DNA of 63,068 nt from Paracoccaceae bacterium (GTDB lineage Bacteria > Pseudomonadota > Alphaproteobacteria > Rhodobacterales > Rhodobacteraceae), in contig JAMWZG010000002.1 in the NCBI GenBank assembly GCA_024304855.1, positions 9,951 through 73,018 of the forward strand. The letters run 5' to 3'. The notes beneath the pieces were generated by a model. The model saw only the letters and a program-made list of their open reading frames with translations. It ran no database searches and had not been told where the DNA came from. Below are positions 35,348 to 43,887 of the stretch, one piece after another. The position numbers and the translations under genes are program-made. Every line of letters begins with the position of its first letter. Position 1 is the stretch's first letter.

Positions 35348-37392
35348 CGGGACAGATCATCTTTGACCCGCTGCTGCCCTGGGCGGTCCTTGCGCTCTTG
35401 GGCGGTGTCGTTCTGGTTGCGGCCATTCTGGCGCTGGTGCGTGGCCTGTCCGGTTGGGCGCTGCGCCTGATGGCCGGGTTGGTCGTGCTGGCCGCCCTGT
35501 CCGGCCCCGGCTGGCAGGAGGAAGACCGTGCCCCGCTCTCCGACATCGTGCTGATGCTGGTGGACGAATCCTCCAGCCAGGCGCTGGGCGACCGCGCAGC
35601 CCGCACGCTTGACGCAGCTCAGAGCATGGAGGCCACATTGGCCGCCCGCCCCAATACCGAAGTCCGCCGGATCGCGGTGCCGGATGGTGAGGGCGACAGT
35701 GGCACCGCGTTGATGACCGCCTTGAACGAGGCGCTGGCCCAAGAGCCGCGCGGCCGCATCGCCGGCATCATTGCCCTCAGCGACGGCCGGATTCATGACA
35801 TGGACCGCGCGCCCGATCTGCCGGCACCGCTGCATCTGCTGCACTCCGGCTTGCCAGAGGACTGGGACCGCCGCCTGATTGTCGAGAATGCCCCCGCCTT
35901 CGCCATCCTGGGTGAGCCGGTGACGCTCTCCCTGCGGATCGAGGATATGGGGGCCGTGCCCGCAGGCATGGCGACCGCCCCGCTGGAAATCTCGGTCGAT
36001 GGGGGCGAACCGCAGCGCTACGAGGTCGAGATCGGGCGCACATTCGAGTTGCCCGTGACCCTGCCGCATGGCGGGCGCAACGTGATCCAGTTCACCGTCC
36101 CCGAGGCCGAGGGAGAGTTGACAGACCGCAACAACACCGCGCTGATCCAGATCAATGGCGTGCGCGACCGTCTGCGCGTTTTGCTGGTGTCCGGTCAGCC
36201 TCATGCCGGCGGGCGGACATGGCGCAACCTGCTGAAGTCCGACAGCTCGGTCGATCTGGTGCATTTCACGATCCTGCGTCCACCAGACAAGCAGGACGGC
36301 GTGCCGGTGTCCGAACTGTCACTGATCGCCTTTCCCACCCGCGAACTCTTCATGGAGAAGATCGAGGATTTCGATCTGATCATCTTCGACCGCTACAAGC
36401 GGCGGGGTATCCTGCCTTCGCTCTATCTTGAGAATGTCGCCAATTACGTCCGCAACGGCGGGGCGGTGCTTGTCGCCGCCGGCCCCGATTTCGCCACCGC
36501 TGCGTCGCTCTACCGCTCGCCCCTGTCCACCGTCCTGCCGGCGCGACCCACGGCGCGGGTGATCGAACAGGGCTATGTGCCGCAGATCACCGATCTGGGC
36601 GATCGCCACCCGGTGACAGCGGGGCTCGAGGCAGAGGCCGCCGCGCCATGGGGACGCTGGTTGCGCCAGATCGACCTTGAGACAGAGCGCGGCACCGTCG
36701 TGATGTCGGGGGTGGAAGATCGCCCCCTGTTGATTCTTGATCGAGTGGATGAAGGCCGCATCGCGCTTCTCGCCTCGGATCAGGCTTGGCTATGGGATCG
36801 CGGCTATGAGGGCGGTGGCCCGCAACAGGAATTGCTGCGCCGACTGGCCCATTGGATGATGAAAGAGCCCGAGCTGGAGGAGGAAGCGATCTTTGCCGAA
36901 CCCACAGGTCAGACGATGCGCATCATCCGCCGCACGCTGGAGGAGAGCGCCGGTCCCGTGATCGTGACCACGCCCAGTGGCGAGGAGATCGAACTGCCGT
37001 TGACCGAAGTCAGCCCCGGCCGCTTCGAGGCGATTTACGAGGGCCCGGAGATCGGCCTCTATCGCCTGACGGATGGCGATCAGTCCGCCGTGATCGGCCT
37101 TGGCCCCGCCGCTCCGAAAGAGTTCGAGCAGACCATCGCCACAGGAGAGGTCATGCAGCCCGCGATAGACGCTCTGCGCGGCGGTGTCTTGCCCCTGGTC
37201 GATGGGCTGCCTGCGATCCGCGAGGTCAGTGCAGGCCGTCCCGCAGCCGGGCGGGGTTGGATCGGCCTGACCCCGCGCGAGGCTTTCGAGACGCGCGACC
37301 TGCGGCAAACGCCGCTTTTGCCCGCATGGCTGGTGCTGCTTCTGGCGTCCGGTCTGATTGTGGGGGCATGGCTGCGCGAAGGGCGGCGCTGA
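35344..37392 (+). CDS. Membrane protein with vWA-like and glutamine-amidotransferase-like regions
   Basis: A 682-residue inner-membrane protein. Two N-terminal helices are followed by a vWA-like region (LMLVDESSSQALG), a beta-rich section and, from about residue 280, a class I amidotransferase-like fold (LLVSGQPHAGGRTWRNLLKSD) without the catalytic Cys-His-Glu. One C-terminal helix ends the protein. Relatives always follow DUF4159 proteins in Alphaproteobacteria. Role unknown; presumed structural in envelope integrity. Confidence 0.82.
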   Translation: MTGQIIFDPLLPWAVLALLGGVVLVAAILALVRGLSGWALRLMAGLVVLAALSGPGWQEEDRAPLSDIVLMLVDESSSQALGDRAARTLDAAQSMEATLAARPNTEVRRIAVPDGEGDSGTALMTALNEALAQEPRGRIAGIIALSDGRIHDMDRAPDLPAPLHLLHSGLPEDWDRRLIVENAPAFAILGEPVTLSLRIEDMGAVPAGMATAPLEISVDGGEPQRYEVEIGRTFELPVTLPHGGRNVIQFTVPEAEGELTDRNNTALIQINGVRDRLRVLLVSGQPHAGGRTWRNLLKSDSSVDLVHFTILRPPDKQDGVPVSELSLIAFPTRELFMEKIEDFDLIIFDRYKRRGILPSLYLENVANYVRNGGAVLVAAGPDFATAASLYRSPLSTVLPARPTARVIEQGYVPQITDLGDRHPVTAGLEAEAAAPWGRWLRQIDLETERGTVVMSGVEDRPLLILDRVDEGRIALLASDQAWLWDRGYEGGGPQQELLRRLAHWMMKEPELEEEAIFAEPTGQTMRIIRRTLEESAGPVIVTTPSGEEIELPLTEVSPGRFEAIYEGPEIGLYRLTDGDQSAVIGLGPAAPKEFEQTIATGEVMQPAIDALRGGVLPLVDGLPAIREVSAGRPAAGRGWIGLTPREAFETRDLRQTPLLPAWLVLLLASGLIVGAWLREGRR

Positions 37393-37397
37393 GCCGG

Positions 37398-37766
37398 TCA
37401 GCGCGTCAGCGTCACGGAATGCAATCCGCCGACCCACTTGTCCCGGTTGCAGCGGGTGCGAATGAACACCTCGGTCGTGCCGTCCGGGATCATCACATTG
37501 CTCAGGCTGCGGGTGAATGGCTGTTCTTCCACATGCGGATGAAACAGCTCGCGATAGCCAAGGCGTTTGCCGTCGGCGTCCACCACCTCCCAGCCTTCGG
37601 CAAAGTGATCCCATCCGCTATCCGGGTGCGACAGGGTCACGTCAAACCGCCAGCCCATGCCAGCAAGACTGGTCTGCACATCCACGATCTCCGGCGGATC
37701 TGCTCTGACGGGCAAGCAGGCGATCAGAAGGGCGATGGCAGGGCTGGTGCTGCGAAGGATATTCAT
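37398..37766 (-). CDS. Small exported hypothetical protein
   Basis: A 122-residue protein with a signal peptide (residues 1-22, ...LPVRA). The mature part is a small beta domain (VTLSHPDSGWDHFAEGWEVVD, RTRCNRDKWVGG). I recognise no characterised family beyond similar Rhodobacterales proteins. It lies tail-to-tail with the DUF4159 operon, 5 bases apart. Confidence 0.7.
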   Translation of the reverse strand: MNILRSTSPAIALLIACLPVRADPPEIVDVQTSLAGMGWRFDVTLSHPDSGWDHFAEGWEVVDADGKRLGYRELFHPHVEEQPFTRSLSNVMIPDGTTEVFIRTRCNRDKWVGGLHSVTLTR

Positions 37767-37802
37767 CCTGAAACCCTAGCAGTCCGATGGCGGCCTGCGC
37801 CG

Positions 37803-38522
37803 TCACGTCTGCGTGTGCCGCGGTCCATCCGTGTCCGAGATCAGAACCGCCCGCGATTGTGACGCAAACTCGCGCCGCCACAGAACGCCCAGCGTGATCC
37901 CGGTCGCCACGATCAACGGCCAGGCCCCAAGAACCCAGGCCGCACTTCCCAGCGCGAAATAGACTGACCGCAGACCCCGGTTGAAACTGCGCGCAGCGGA
38001 AATGTTCACCTCTGCGGCCTTGGCGGCGCGGGGCCGGGCATGGGGATCGTCCGCCTCGTTCGGAACGGCAGCGATCAACACAGCGCAATAGCCGAACAGA
38101 CGATGCGCCCAAACGAACTTCAGAAAGGCATTGGCCAGAAAAAGCAACGTGACCAGCAGCTTGACCTCCCAGACAAAAATCGGGTCGCTGGTCATCGTCA
38201 GGTCGCTGGCCACACCCTGCAACCGCTCCGCATTGCCGATCAGGGCCAACCCACCCCCGATGGCGATCATCGTGGCCGAGGCAAAGAACGAGGCTCCCTG
38301 CCGCAGCGTGCTGAGAACCTGAGCATCGAACATCCGCGTCTGCCGGTCCACCATCATGCGCATCCACTCGCGCCGGTATTCCGCCATCAGAATCGAAACG
38401 GACGGCCGCCACCTTCCCTTTGCCTCGATCCGCCAGCCAATCACGATCCAGCCGACAAACAGCAAGACCAGACCGGCAAGATCAAGCGGCCCGAACAATC
38501 CAAGACGATCCATCCACGTCAT
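37803..38522 (-). CDS. DUF599 membrane protein
   Basis: A 239-residue inner-membrane protein with helices near residues 12-30, 78-98, 122-150 and 190-215. The DUF599 motifs are RREWMRMMVDRQTRMFDAQVLSTLRQGASFFASATM and AARSFNRGLRSVYFALGS. No function is known. It is divergent from glcD. Confidence 0.85.
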   Translation of the reverse strand: MTWMDRLGLFGPLDLAGLVLLFVGWIVIGWRIEAKGRWRPSVSILMAEYRREWMRMMVDRQTRMFDAQVLSTLRQGASFFASATMIAIGGGLALIGNAERLQGVASDLTMTSDPIFVWEVKLLVTLLFLANAFLKFVWAHRLFGYCAVLIAAVPNEADDPHARPRAAKAAEVNISAARSFNRGLRSVYFALGSAAWVLGAWPLIVATGITLGVLWRREFASQSRAVLISDTDGPRHTQT

Positions 38523-38552
38523 GATGGCCTCCCGGACCGTCAGATGAGCTAT

Positions 38553-38590
38553 TGCCAGATGGCATAAATTGGTTATATTTTCTTACCAAT
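38553..38590. promoter_or_regulatory. Two inverted repeats in the DUF599-glcD divergent promoter
   Basis: A palindrome TGCCA-GA-TGGCA (38553-38564) is followed by an ATTGGT (38568-38573) and ACCAAT (38585-38590) pair 11 bases apart. The ATTGGT/ACCAAT type resembles GntR-family (PdhR/GlcC) operators. It lies 20-57 bases before the glcD start. Confidence 0.45.
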
Positions 38591-38609
38591 ACGCAGGAGG
38601 AGCGCCAAG

Positions 38610-40043
38610 ATGGACATGCCGACCCCCAATCCCGTGATTTTGGCCAAGAAATCACGGCTTGTCGAGCGGCTCTTGACCGTTCTGCCCACCGATGCCGTCA
38701 TCCATCTGGAGGCTGAAACCCGCGCCTATGAATGCGACGCGCTGACAGCCTATCGTTGCCCACCCATGGTGGCGGTGCTGCCTTCGACCACACAGGACGT
38801 CTCGGACATTCTGCGCATCTGCCACGAGATGGGCGTGCCTGTCGTGCCGCGCGGCTCGGGCACTTCGCTGGCCGGGGGGGCGCTGCCCACGGCGGATTGC
38901 GTCATCCTCGGTGTGGCGCGGATGAATGCGGTGCTGGAAACCGATTACGAAAACCGCTTTGTCCGTGTGCAATCCGGTCGCACCAACCTCAGCGTTACGG
39001 GCGCCGTGCAGGAGAATGACTTCTTCTATGCCCCCGACCCGTCCAGCCAACTGGCCTGTGCCATTGCAGGCAATATCGCGATGAATTCAGGCGGGGCGCA
39101 TTGCCTGAAATATGGCGTCACCACCAACAATCTGATGGGCGTGACGATGGTCCTGATTGATGGCACCGTGGTCGAGATCGGCGGCGCATATCTGGATGCG
39201 CCGGGGCTGGACCTGCTGGGGGTGATCTGCGGGTCCGAGGGGCAATTGGGCGTCGTGACCGAAGCCACGCTGCGCATCCTGCGCAAACCCGAAGGCGCGC
39301 GGCCGGTGTTGATGGGTTTCGACAGCAACGAGGTTGCTGGGGAATGCGTCTCCGACATCATCAAGGCGGGCGTTCTGCCCGTCGCGATCGAATTCATGGA
39401 CCGCCCCTGCATCCGCGCGACCGAGGCCTTCGCCAAGGCGGGCTATCCCGATTGCGAGGCGCTGCTGATCGTCGAGGTCGAAGGATCGGATGCCGAGATC
39501 GACGAACAGTTGGAGAAGATCGTCGCCATCGCCCGCCGTCACAACCCGGTCGAGCTGCGCGAAAGCAAATCCGCCGATGAAAGCGCGCGCATCTGGCTGG
39601 GTCGCAAATCCGCTTTTGGCGCGATGGGGCAGATCAACGACTACATGTGCCTTGATGGCACGATCCCGGTCAGTCAGCTTCCTTACGTGCTGCGCCGGAT
39701 CGGCGAGATGAGCAAGGAATACGGGCTGGATGTGGGCAATGTGTTCCACGCCGGCGATGGCAACATGCACCCGCTGATCCTGTTCGATGCCAACAAGCCC
39801 GGCGATCTGGAGCTGTGCGAGGCATTCGGTGCCGACATCCTGCGCCTCTGTGTCGAGGTCGGCGGGTGCCTGACCGGCGAACATGGTGTCGGGATCGAAA
39901 AGCGTGACCTGATGGTGAACCAGTTCGCCCCCGAAGATCTGGACATCCAGATGGCGGTCAAGGATGTGTTCGATCCGCAATGGTTGCTGAACCCGGCCAA
40001 GGTCTTTCCGCTGGCCGCATCCGAGGCGCGCCGCGCGGCCTGA
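38610..40043 (+). CDS. glcD: Glycolate oxidase FAD subunit GlcD
   Basis: The FAD-binding catalytic subunit of glycolate dehydrogenase, oxidising glycolate to glyoxylate (477 aa). The PCMH-type FAD site is VPRGSGTSLAGGALP (about residues 86-100) with MNSGGAHCLKYG. The C-terminal FAD-oxidase part includes VFHAGDGNMHPLILFD and CLTGEHGVGIEK. AGGAGG lies 9 bases before the ATG at 38610. It is first in the glcDEF operon. Confidence 0.95.
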   Translation: MDMPTPNPVILAKKSRLVERLLTVLPTDAVIHLEAETRAYECDALTAYRCPPMVAVLPSTTQDVSDILRICHEMGVPVVPRGSGTSLAGGALPTADCVILGVARMNAVLETDYENRFVRVQSGRTNLSVTGAVQENDFFYAPDPSSQLACAIAGNIAMNSGGAHCLKYGVTTNNLMGVTMVLIDGTVVEIGGAYLDAPGLDLLGVICGSEGQLGVVTEATLRILRKPEGARPVLMGFDSNEVAGECVSDIIKAGVLPVAIEFMDRPCIRATEAFAKAGYPDCEALLIVEVEGSDAEIDEQLEKIVAIARRHNPVELRESKSADESARIWLGRKSAFGAMGQINDYMCLDGTIPVSQLPYVLRRIGEMSKEYGLDVGNVFHAGDGNMHPLILFDANKPGDLELCEAFGADILRLCVEVGGCLTGEHGVGIEKRDLMVNQFAPEDLDIQMAVKDVFDPQWLLNPAKVFPLAASEARRAA

Positions 40044-40092
40044 ACCCGTGCCGGGGGCGCGGCCCCCGGACCCCCGGAGTATTTGTGGAACA
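40044..40092. repeat. GC-rich intergenic repeat copy between glcD and glcE
   Basis: A CCGGGGG/CCCCCGG hairpin is followed by CCCCCGGAGTATTTGTGG, then an A-rich run into the glcE start. It matches other intergenic copies in the window and is a common Rhodobacterales form. Confidence 0.55.
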
Positions 40093-41208
40093 ATGAAAAT
40101 GATCACACCACGCAGCGAGGCCGAACTGGCCGAGGTGATTGCCGCGACCAGGGAACCTTTGCGGGTCATCGGGGGGGGCACGCGATCTGTGGTGCCGATG
40201 GGCAATGCCTCGGTTCTGACAGCCTCGGGCCTCTCCGGTATCACGCTGCATGAACCGGGGTCGCTGACGCTGGTGGCACAGGCCGGCACACCGGTGGAGC
40301 AGATCGAGGCGGCGCTTGCCGCCGAAGGACAGCGCCTGCCATTCGAGCCGATGGATCATCGCGGGCTCTTGGGCACGCAGGGCACACCGACGATCGGCGG
40401 GGTGGTGGCGGCCAATGTCAGTGGTCCGCGCCGGATACAGGTGGGCGCGGCGCGGGATTTCCTGCTGGGCGTGCGCTTTGTCGATGGGGCAGGGCGCATC
40501 CTCAAGAACGGCGGACGCGTGATGAAGAATGTCACCGGCTATGATCTGGTCAAGCTGATGGCCGGATCGCGCGGGCGTCTGGGTGTGCTGAGCGAGGTGT
40601 CCTTCAAGGTGCTGCCCATGCCCGAGGTGACGGTGACGCTGGTCTTGCAGGGCTTGGATGACGCAGCAGCGGTGCGCGCCATGGCGCAGGGCCTGGCCTC
40701 GCCCTTCGAGGTGACGGGTGCCGCGCATTGGCCGGGGAAAGGCACGTTCCTCCGGATCGAAGGTTTCGCAGGTTCCGTCGCCTATCGCGCAGGTCAACTC
40801 CGCGCGATGCTGGGCGGTGAGATCGAGGAGAGCGCGCAGCGCTGGACCGAGATCCGGGATGTCGCCCCCTTTCACGCGGCCGAAGGTGACATCTGGCGTC
40901 TCTCCGTCAAGCCAAGCGATGCGCCGGGACTGGTCGCCCGCGCCGGGGCCGAGGCGGTGCTCTACGATTGGGGCGGCGGGCTGGTCTGGCTGCGCATGGC
41001 CCCGGGCACCGATCTGCGCGCGCGCATCGCTCCGTTTCAGGGTCATGCCACCCTCGTGCGGGCGGATGCCGAGACGCTGGCACGTCTGCCGCTCGAGCAG
41101 CCAGAGCCTGCGCCTCTTGCTGCCCTCTCCTCCGGTCTGCGCGACAAATTCGATCCGCGCGGTATCTTCGCGACCGAAACAGACCCGGTCCGGGCTGTTG
41201 CATCATGA
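40093..41208 (+). CDS. glcE: Glycolate oxidase subunit GlcE
   Basis: The second FAD-binding-fold subunit of glycolate dehydrogenase (371 aa). Motifs are LRVIGGGTRS, LVAQAGTPVEQIEAALAAEGQRLPFEP, GTPTIGGVVAANVSGPRR and KNVTGYDLVKLMAGSRG. The ATG at 40093 is taken because homology starts at MITPRSEAEL; the preceding bases are repeat sequence. The stop overlaps the next small gene by 4 bases. Confidence 0.93.
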   Translation: MKMITPRSEAELAEVIAATREPLRVIGGGTRSVVPMGNASVLTASGLSGITLHEPGSLTLVAQAGTPVEQIEAALAAEGQRLPFEPMDHRGLLGTQGTPTIGGVVAANVSGPRRIQVGAARDFLLGVRFVDGAGRILKNGGRVMKNVTGYDLVKLMAGSRGRLGVLSEVSFKVLPMPEVTVTLVLQGLDDAAAVRAMAQGLASPFEVTGAAHWPGKGTFLRIEGFAGSVAYRAGQLRAMLGGEIEESAQRWTEIRDVAPFHAAEGDIWRLSVKPSDAPGLVARAGAEAVLYDWGGGLVWLRMAPGTDLRARIAPFQGHATLVRADAETLARLPLEQPEPAPLAALSSGLRDKFDPRGIFATETDPVRAVAS

Positions 41209-41522
41209 TCGTCCTGCTCATCGTGCCGCTGGTTGTGGCGGTCTCGCTGTGCCTTTTGCCGCCCGGACGACAGGCGGCGGTCGGTATCGCGATTGCCGCG
41301 GCCTTTCTGGCCCTTCTCTGGGTCGCCTCGGGCGGTGCCCAGGATGAAGGTCTGACCAGCACCTATGCCATGATGGCCGCCCCCGGTGTTGCCTTGGCCG
41401 CTCTGGCTCATCTGACCCATCGCATCCTCGGCCCGCGTCTGCCCGTCTGGGGCTATGCCCTGGCCGCAGTGATCCTTCTTGTCGCACTTTCAGCCGTGTT
41501 GCGCGCTTTCGCAGGGAATTGA
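41205..41522 (+). CDS. Small membrane protein between glcE and glcF
   Basis: A 105-residue protein with three strong helices (about residues 1-20, 26-42 and 83-101) and a short soluble loop (SGGAQDEGLTST). The ATG overlaps the glcE stop, and glcF starts 1 base after its stop, so it is translated with the glycolate dehydrogenase. I recognise no family. It may anchor the otherwise soluble GlcDEF complex to the membrane; that is inference. Confidence 0.75.
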   Translation: MIVLLIVPLVVAVSLCLLPPGRQAAVGIAIAAAFLALLWVASGGAQDEGLTSTYAMMAAPGVALAALAHLTHRILGPRLPVWGYALAAVILLVALSAVLRAFAGN

Positions 41523-41523
41523 C

Positions 41524-42846
41524 ATGCAAACGACCTTTACACCCCAACAGTTGCAAGATCCCGCGATCCAACGGTCGAACCAGATCCTGCGATCCTGTGT
41601 GCATTGCGGCTTCTGCACCGCGACCTGCCCCACATATCAGGTGCTGGGCGACGAGTTGGACAGCCCCCGTGGCCGCATCTACCTGATCAAGGACATGCTG
41701 GAAAACGAACGCGTGCCCGATGAAAAGACGGTCAAGCATATCGACCGCTGCCTGTCCTGTCTGGCCTGCATGACCACCTGCCCCTCGGGTGTGCATTACA
41801 TGCATCTGGTCGATCACGCCCGCGCCTATATCGAGGACCGCTACAAGCGCCCCCTGTCGGATCGCCTGCTGCGCTGGGTGCTGGCGCGGATTCTGCCTCA
41901 TCCGATGCGCTTTCGTGTGGCACTTCTGGGCGCAAAGATTGGCCGCCCCTTCGCCTTCCTGATGCCGGATGCCCGGCTGCGCGCCATGCTGGACATGGCC
42001 CCGAAGGACATCCCCCCCGTCAGTCGCAACGATGATCCGCAGACGTTCCCTGCGGCGGGGCCACGGCGCAAGCGTGTGGCTTTGATGACGGGCTGCGCGC
42101 AGCGGGCGCTGAACACAGACATCAACGATGCCACGATCCGCCTGCTGCAAAGGCATGGCTGCGATGTGGTGATTGCCGAAGGGCAGGGCTGCTGCGGGGC
42201 GCTGACGCATCACATGGGCAAGGAAAAGGAAAGCCACGCCACGGCCGCCCGCAACATCCGCGCCTGGGTGGCCGAGATGGATCATGGCGGTCTGGATGCC
42301 ATCGTGATCAACACCAGCGGCTGTGGCACCACCGTCAAGGATTACGGGCACATGTTCCGCAACACCGATCTGGCTGCGGATGCCGCGCGGGTATCGGCCA
42401 TCGCCAAGGACGTGTCCGAGGTGCTGATGACCCTGGATCTGCCCAAGGGCGAGGACAAGGGCCTGACCGTCGCCTATCACGCCGCCTGTTCGTTGCAGCA
42501 CGGCCAGCAGATCAAGACCTTCCCCAAGGATCTGTTGAAACGCGCGGGCTTTACCGTGGTCGAACCGGCGGACAGCCATCTGTGCTGTGGGTCGGCAGGG
42601 ACGTATAACCTGATGCAGCCCGAGATTTCGAAACAGCTCAAGACCCGCAAGATCCAGACGCTCGAGGCGCGCAATCCCGATGTGATCGCTGCCGGCAATA
42701 TCGGCTGCTTGATGCAGATCGGTTCGGGCACGCAGGTGCCGATTGTCCACACGGTCGAGCTTCTGGACTGGGCCACGGGTGGACCGCAGCCACCCGCGCT
42801 GACCGCTGCCGGAAAAAGATCACCTGACATCCCGATTCTGCGCTGA
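41524..42846 (+). CDS. glcF: Glycolate oxidase iron-sulfur subunit GlcF
   Basis: The iron-sulfur subunit passing electrons from GlcDE to the quinone pool (440 aa). Two [4Fe-4S] motifs are CVHCGFCTATCP and CLSCLACMTTCP. Two CCG domains follow (EGQGCCGALTHHMG and HLCCGSAGTYNLM). The ATG at 41524 is preferred over upstream in-frame codons that lie inside the small membrane gene. Confidence 0.95.
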   Translation: MQTTFTPQQLQDPAIQRSNQILRSCVHCGFCTATCPTYQVLGDELDSPRGRIYLIKDMLENERVPDEKTVKHIDRCLSCLACMTTCPSGVHYMHLVDHARAYIEDRYKRPLSDRLLRWVLARILPHPMRFRVALLGAKIGRPFAFLMPDARLRAMLDMAPKDIPPVSRNDDPQTFPAAGPRRKRVALMTGCAQRALNTDINDATIRLLQRHGCDVVIAEGQGCCGALTHHMGKEKESHATAARNIRAWVAEMDHGGLDAIVINTSGCGTTVKDYGHMFRNTDLAADAARVSAIAKDVSEVLMTLDLPKGEDKGLTVAYHAACSLQHGQQIKTFPKDLLKRAGFTVVEPADSHLCCGSAGTYNLMQPEISKQLKTRKIQTLEARNPDVIAAGNIGCLMQIGSGTQVPIVHTVELLDWATGGPQPPALTAAGKRSPDIPILR

Positions 42847-42908
42847 CCTCTGACGCATTTTGGCCGTAATCTGCGCCTATCTCTGGCGGCGACTATAGGG
42901 GACTTGCG

Positions 42909-43739
42909 ATGCGACGCGGACTGACACTGGCCACCGGCCTGATCTGTGCTGTTCTGGTGGGTGTGGTCGGCGCGGCAACGGCGCAGGATGCGCGTCTGAC
43001 CCGTCTGGATACCGGCGATCAGACTCGCGGTTGGGAAGCCGTCGGACGGCTGGACATCGACGGGCGCGGTTTCTGCACCGGCGCCTTGATCGCGCCGGAT
43101 CTGGTCCTGACGGCGGCGCATTGCCTTTTTGACAAGACCACCGGCGAACGCATCGACCATGGCAAGATCGAGTTCCGCGCCGGGTGGCGCAACGGCAGGG
43201 CCGAGGCCTATCGCTGGGTGCGCCGCGCCGTGATCGACCCCGACTACTCCTTTGACGGCGATGTCGTCTCCAACCGGGTGCGCAACGATGTGGCCCTGCT
43301 GGAGTTGCAGCAACCCATCCGCACGACCTCGGTCGTGCCGTTCGAGACCGACGTGCGCCCGCGCACAGGGGACCGCGTCGGAGTGGTCTCCTATGCCTAT
43401 GACCGCGCCGATGCCCCCTCGTTGCAGGAAATGTGCGGCGTGATGGGGCAGCAGGAAGGTGTGCTCATCATGTCCTGCTCCGTTGATTTCGGCTCCTCCG
43501 GTGCGCCGATCTTTTCGTTCGGGCCGAATGGGGTGCGGATCGTTTCGGTCGTCTCCGCCAAGGCCGAGGTGCGGGGAACCAAGGTTGCTCTTGGCACGCA
43601 GCTGCAAGAGCCGCTCAACCGCCTCAAGGCCCAGCTGGCCGCCGGCGACGGGGTGTTCCTGCACGCCTCGCCCGAGGTGAATCGCGTGACCCCCGGCGGG
43701 GCGCAGCGCGACACCGGCGCGAAATTCGTCCGGCCCTGA
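42909..43739 (+). CDS. Secreted trypsin-like serine protease
   Basis: An exported S1-fold protease (276 aa) with a signal peptide ending near ATA-QD (residue 26). The catalytic triad is His in LTAAHC, Asp in NDVALLEL and Ser in FGSSGAPIF, where the family GDSGGP is changed to GSSGAP. A Cys pair (FCTG...AHC) can form the usual disulfide. About 40 residues after the domain are polar and low in complexity. It is monocistronic, 62 bases after glcF, and its target is unknown. Confidence 0.87.
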   Translation: MRRGLTLATGLICAVLVGVVGAATAQDARLTRLDTGDQTRGWEAVGRLDIDGRGFCTGALIAPDLVLTAAHCLFDKTTGERIDHGKIEFRAGWRNGRAEAYRWVRRAVIDPDYSFDGDVVSNRVRNDVALLELQQPIRTTSVVPFETDVRPRTGDRVGVVSYAYDRADAPSLQEMCGVMGQQEGVLIMSCSVDFGSSGAPIFSFGPNGVRIVSVVSAKAEVRGTKVALGTQLQEPLNRLKAQLAAGDGVFLHASPEVNRVTPGGAQRDTGAKFVRP

Positions 43740-43767
43740 CAGATGACTGAAACCGCTTTTCACCCAT

Positions 43768-43798
43768 CTTGAAAGCGGCACATATCCTTCCCACATCT
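43768..43798 (+). promoter_or_regulatory. Heat-shock (sigma-32) promoter of hsp20
   Basis: A -35 CTTGAAA (43768-43774) and a -10 CCACATCT (43791-43798, 7 of 8 to CCCCATNT) with a 16-base spacer, about 90 bases upstream of the hsp20 start. Confidence 0.75.
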
Positions 43799-43804
43799 GA
43801 AAAA

Positions 43805-43887
43805 GCGAGGTGCCAATCACGGGCCTCGCACAACCGCCTGTCCCGGATGGGAAGGCACATCGTTATCGCTCAGATGGAGGATGACCC
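43805..43887 (+). promoter_or_regulatory. ROSE-like RNA thermometer in the hsp20 5' UTR
   Basis: Three hairpins. The first pairs GCGAGG (43805) with CCTCGC (43824). The second pairs 43836-43844 with 43849-43856 with one G bulge and a GGAT loop. The third pairs GTTAT-C-(G)-CT (43862-43870) with AGGATGAC (43878-43885) and hides the AGGA ribosome site. The T-C-G-C-T strand opposite AGGA with one extra G is the ROSE signature (UYGCU) and should open on warming. Confidence 0.7.
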
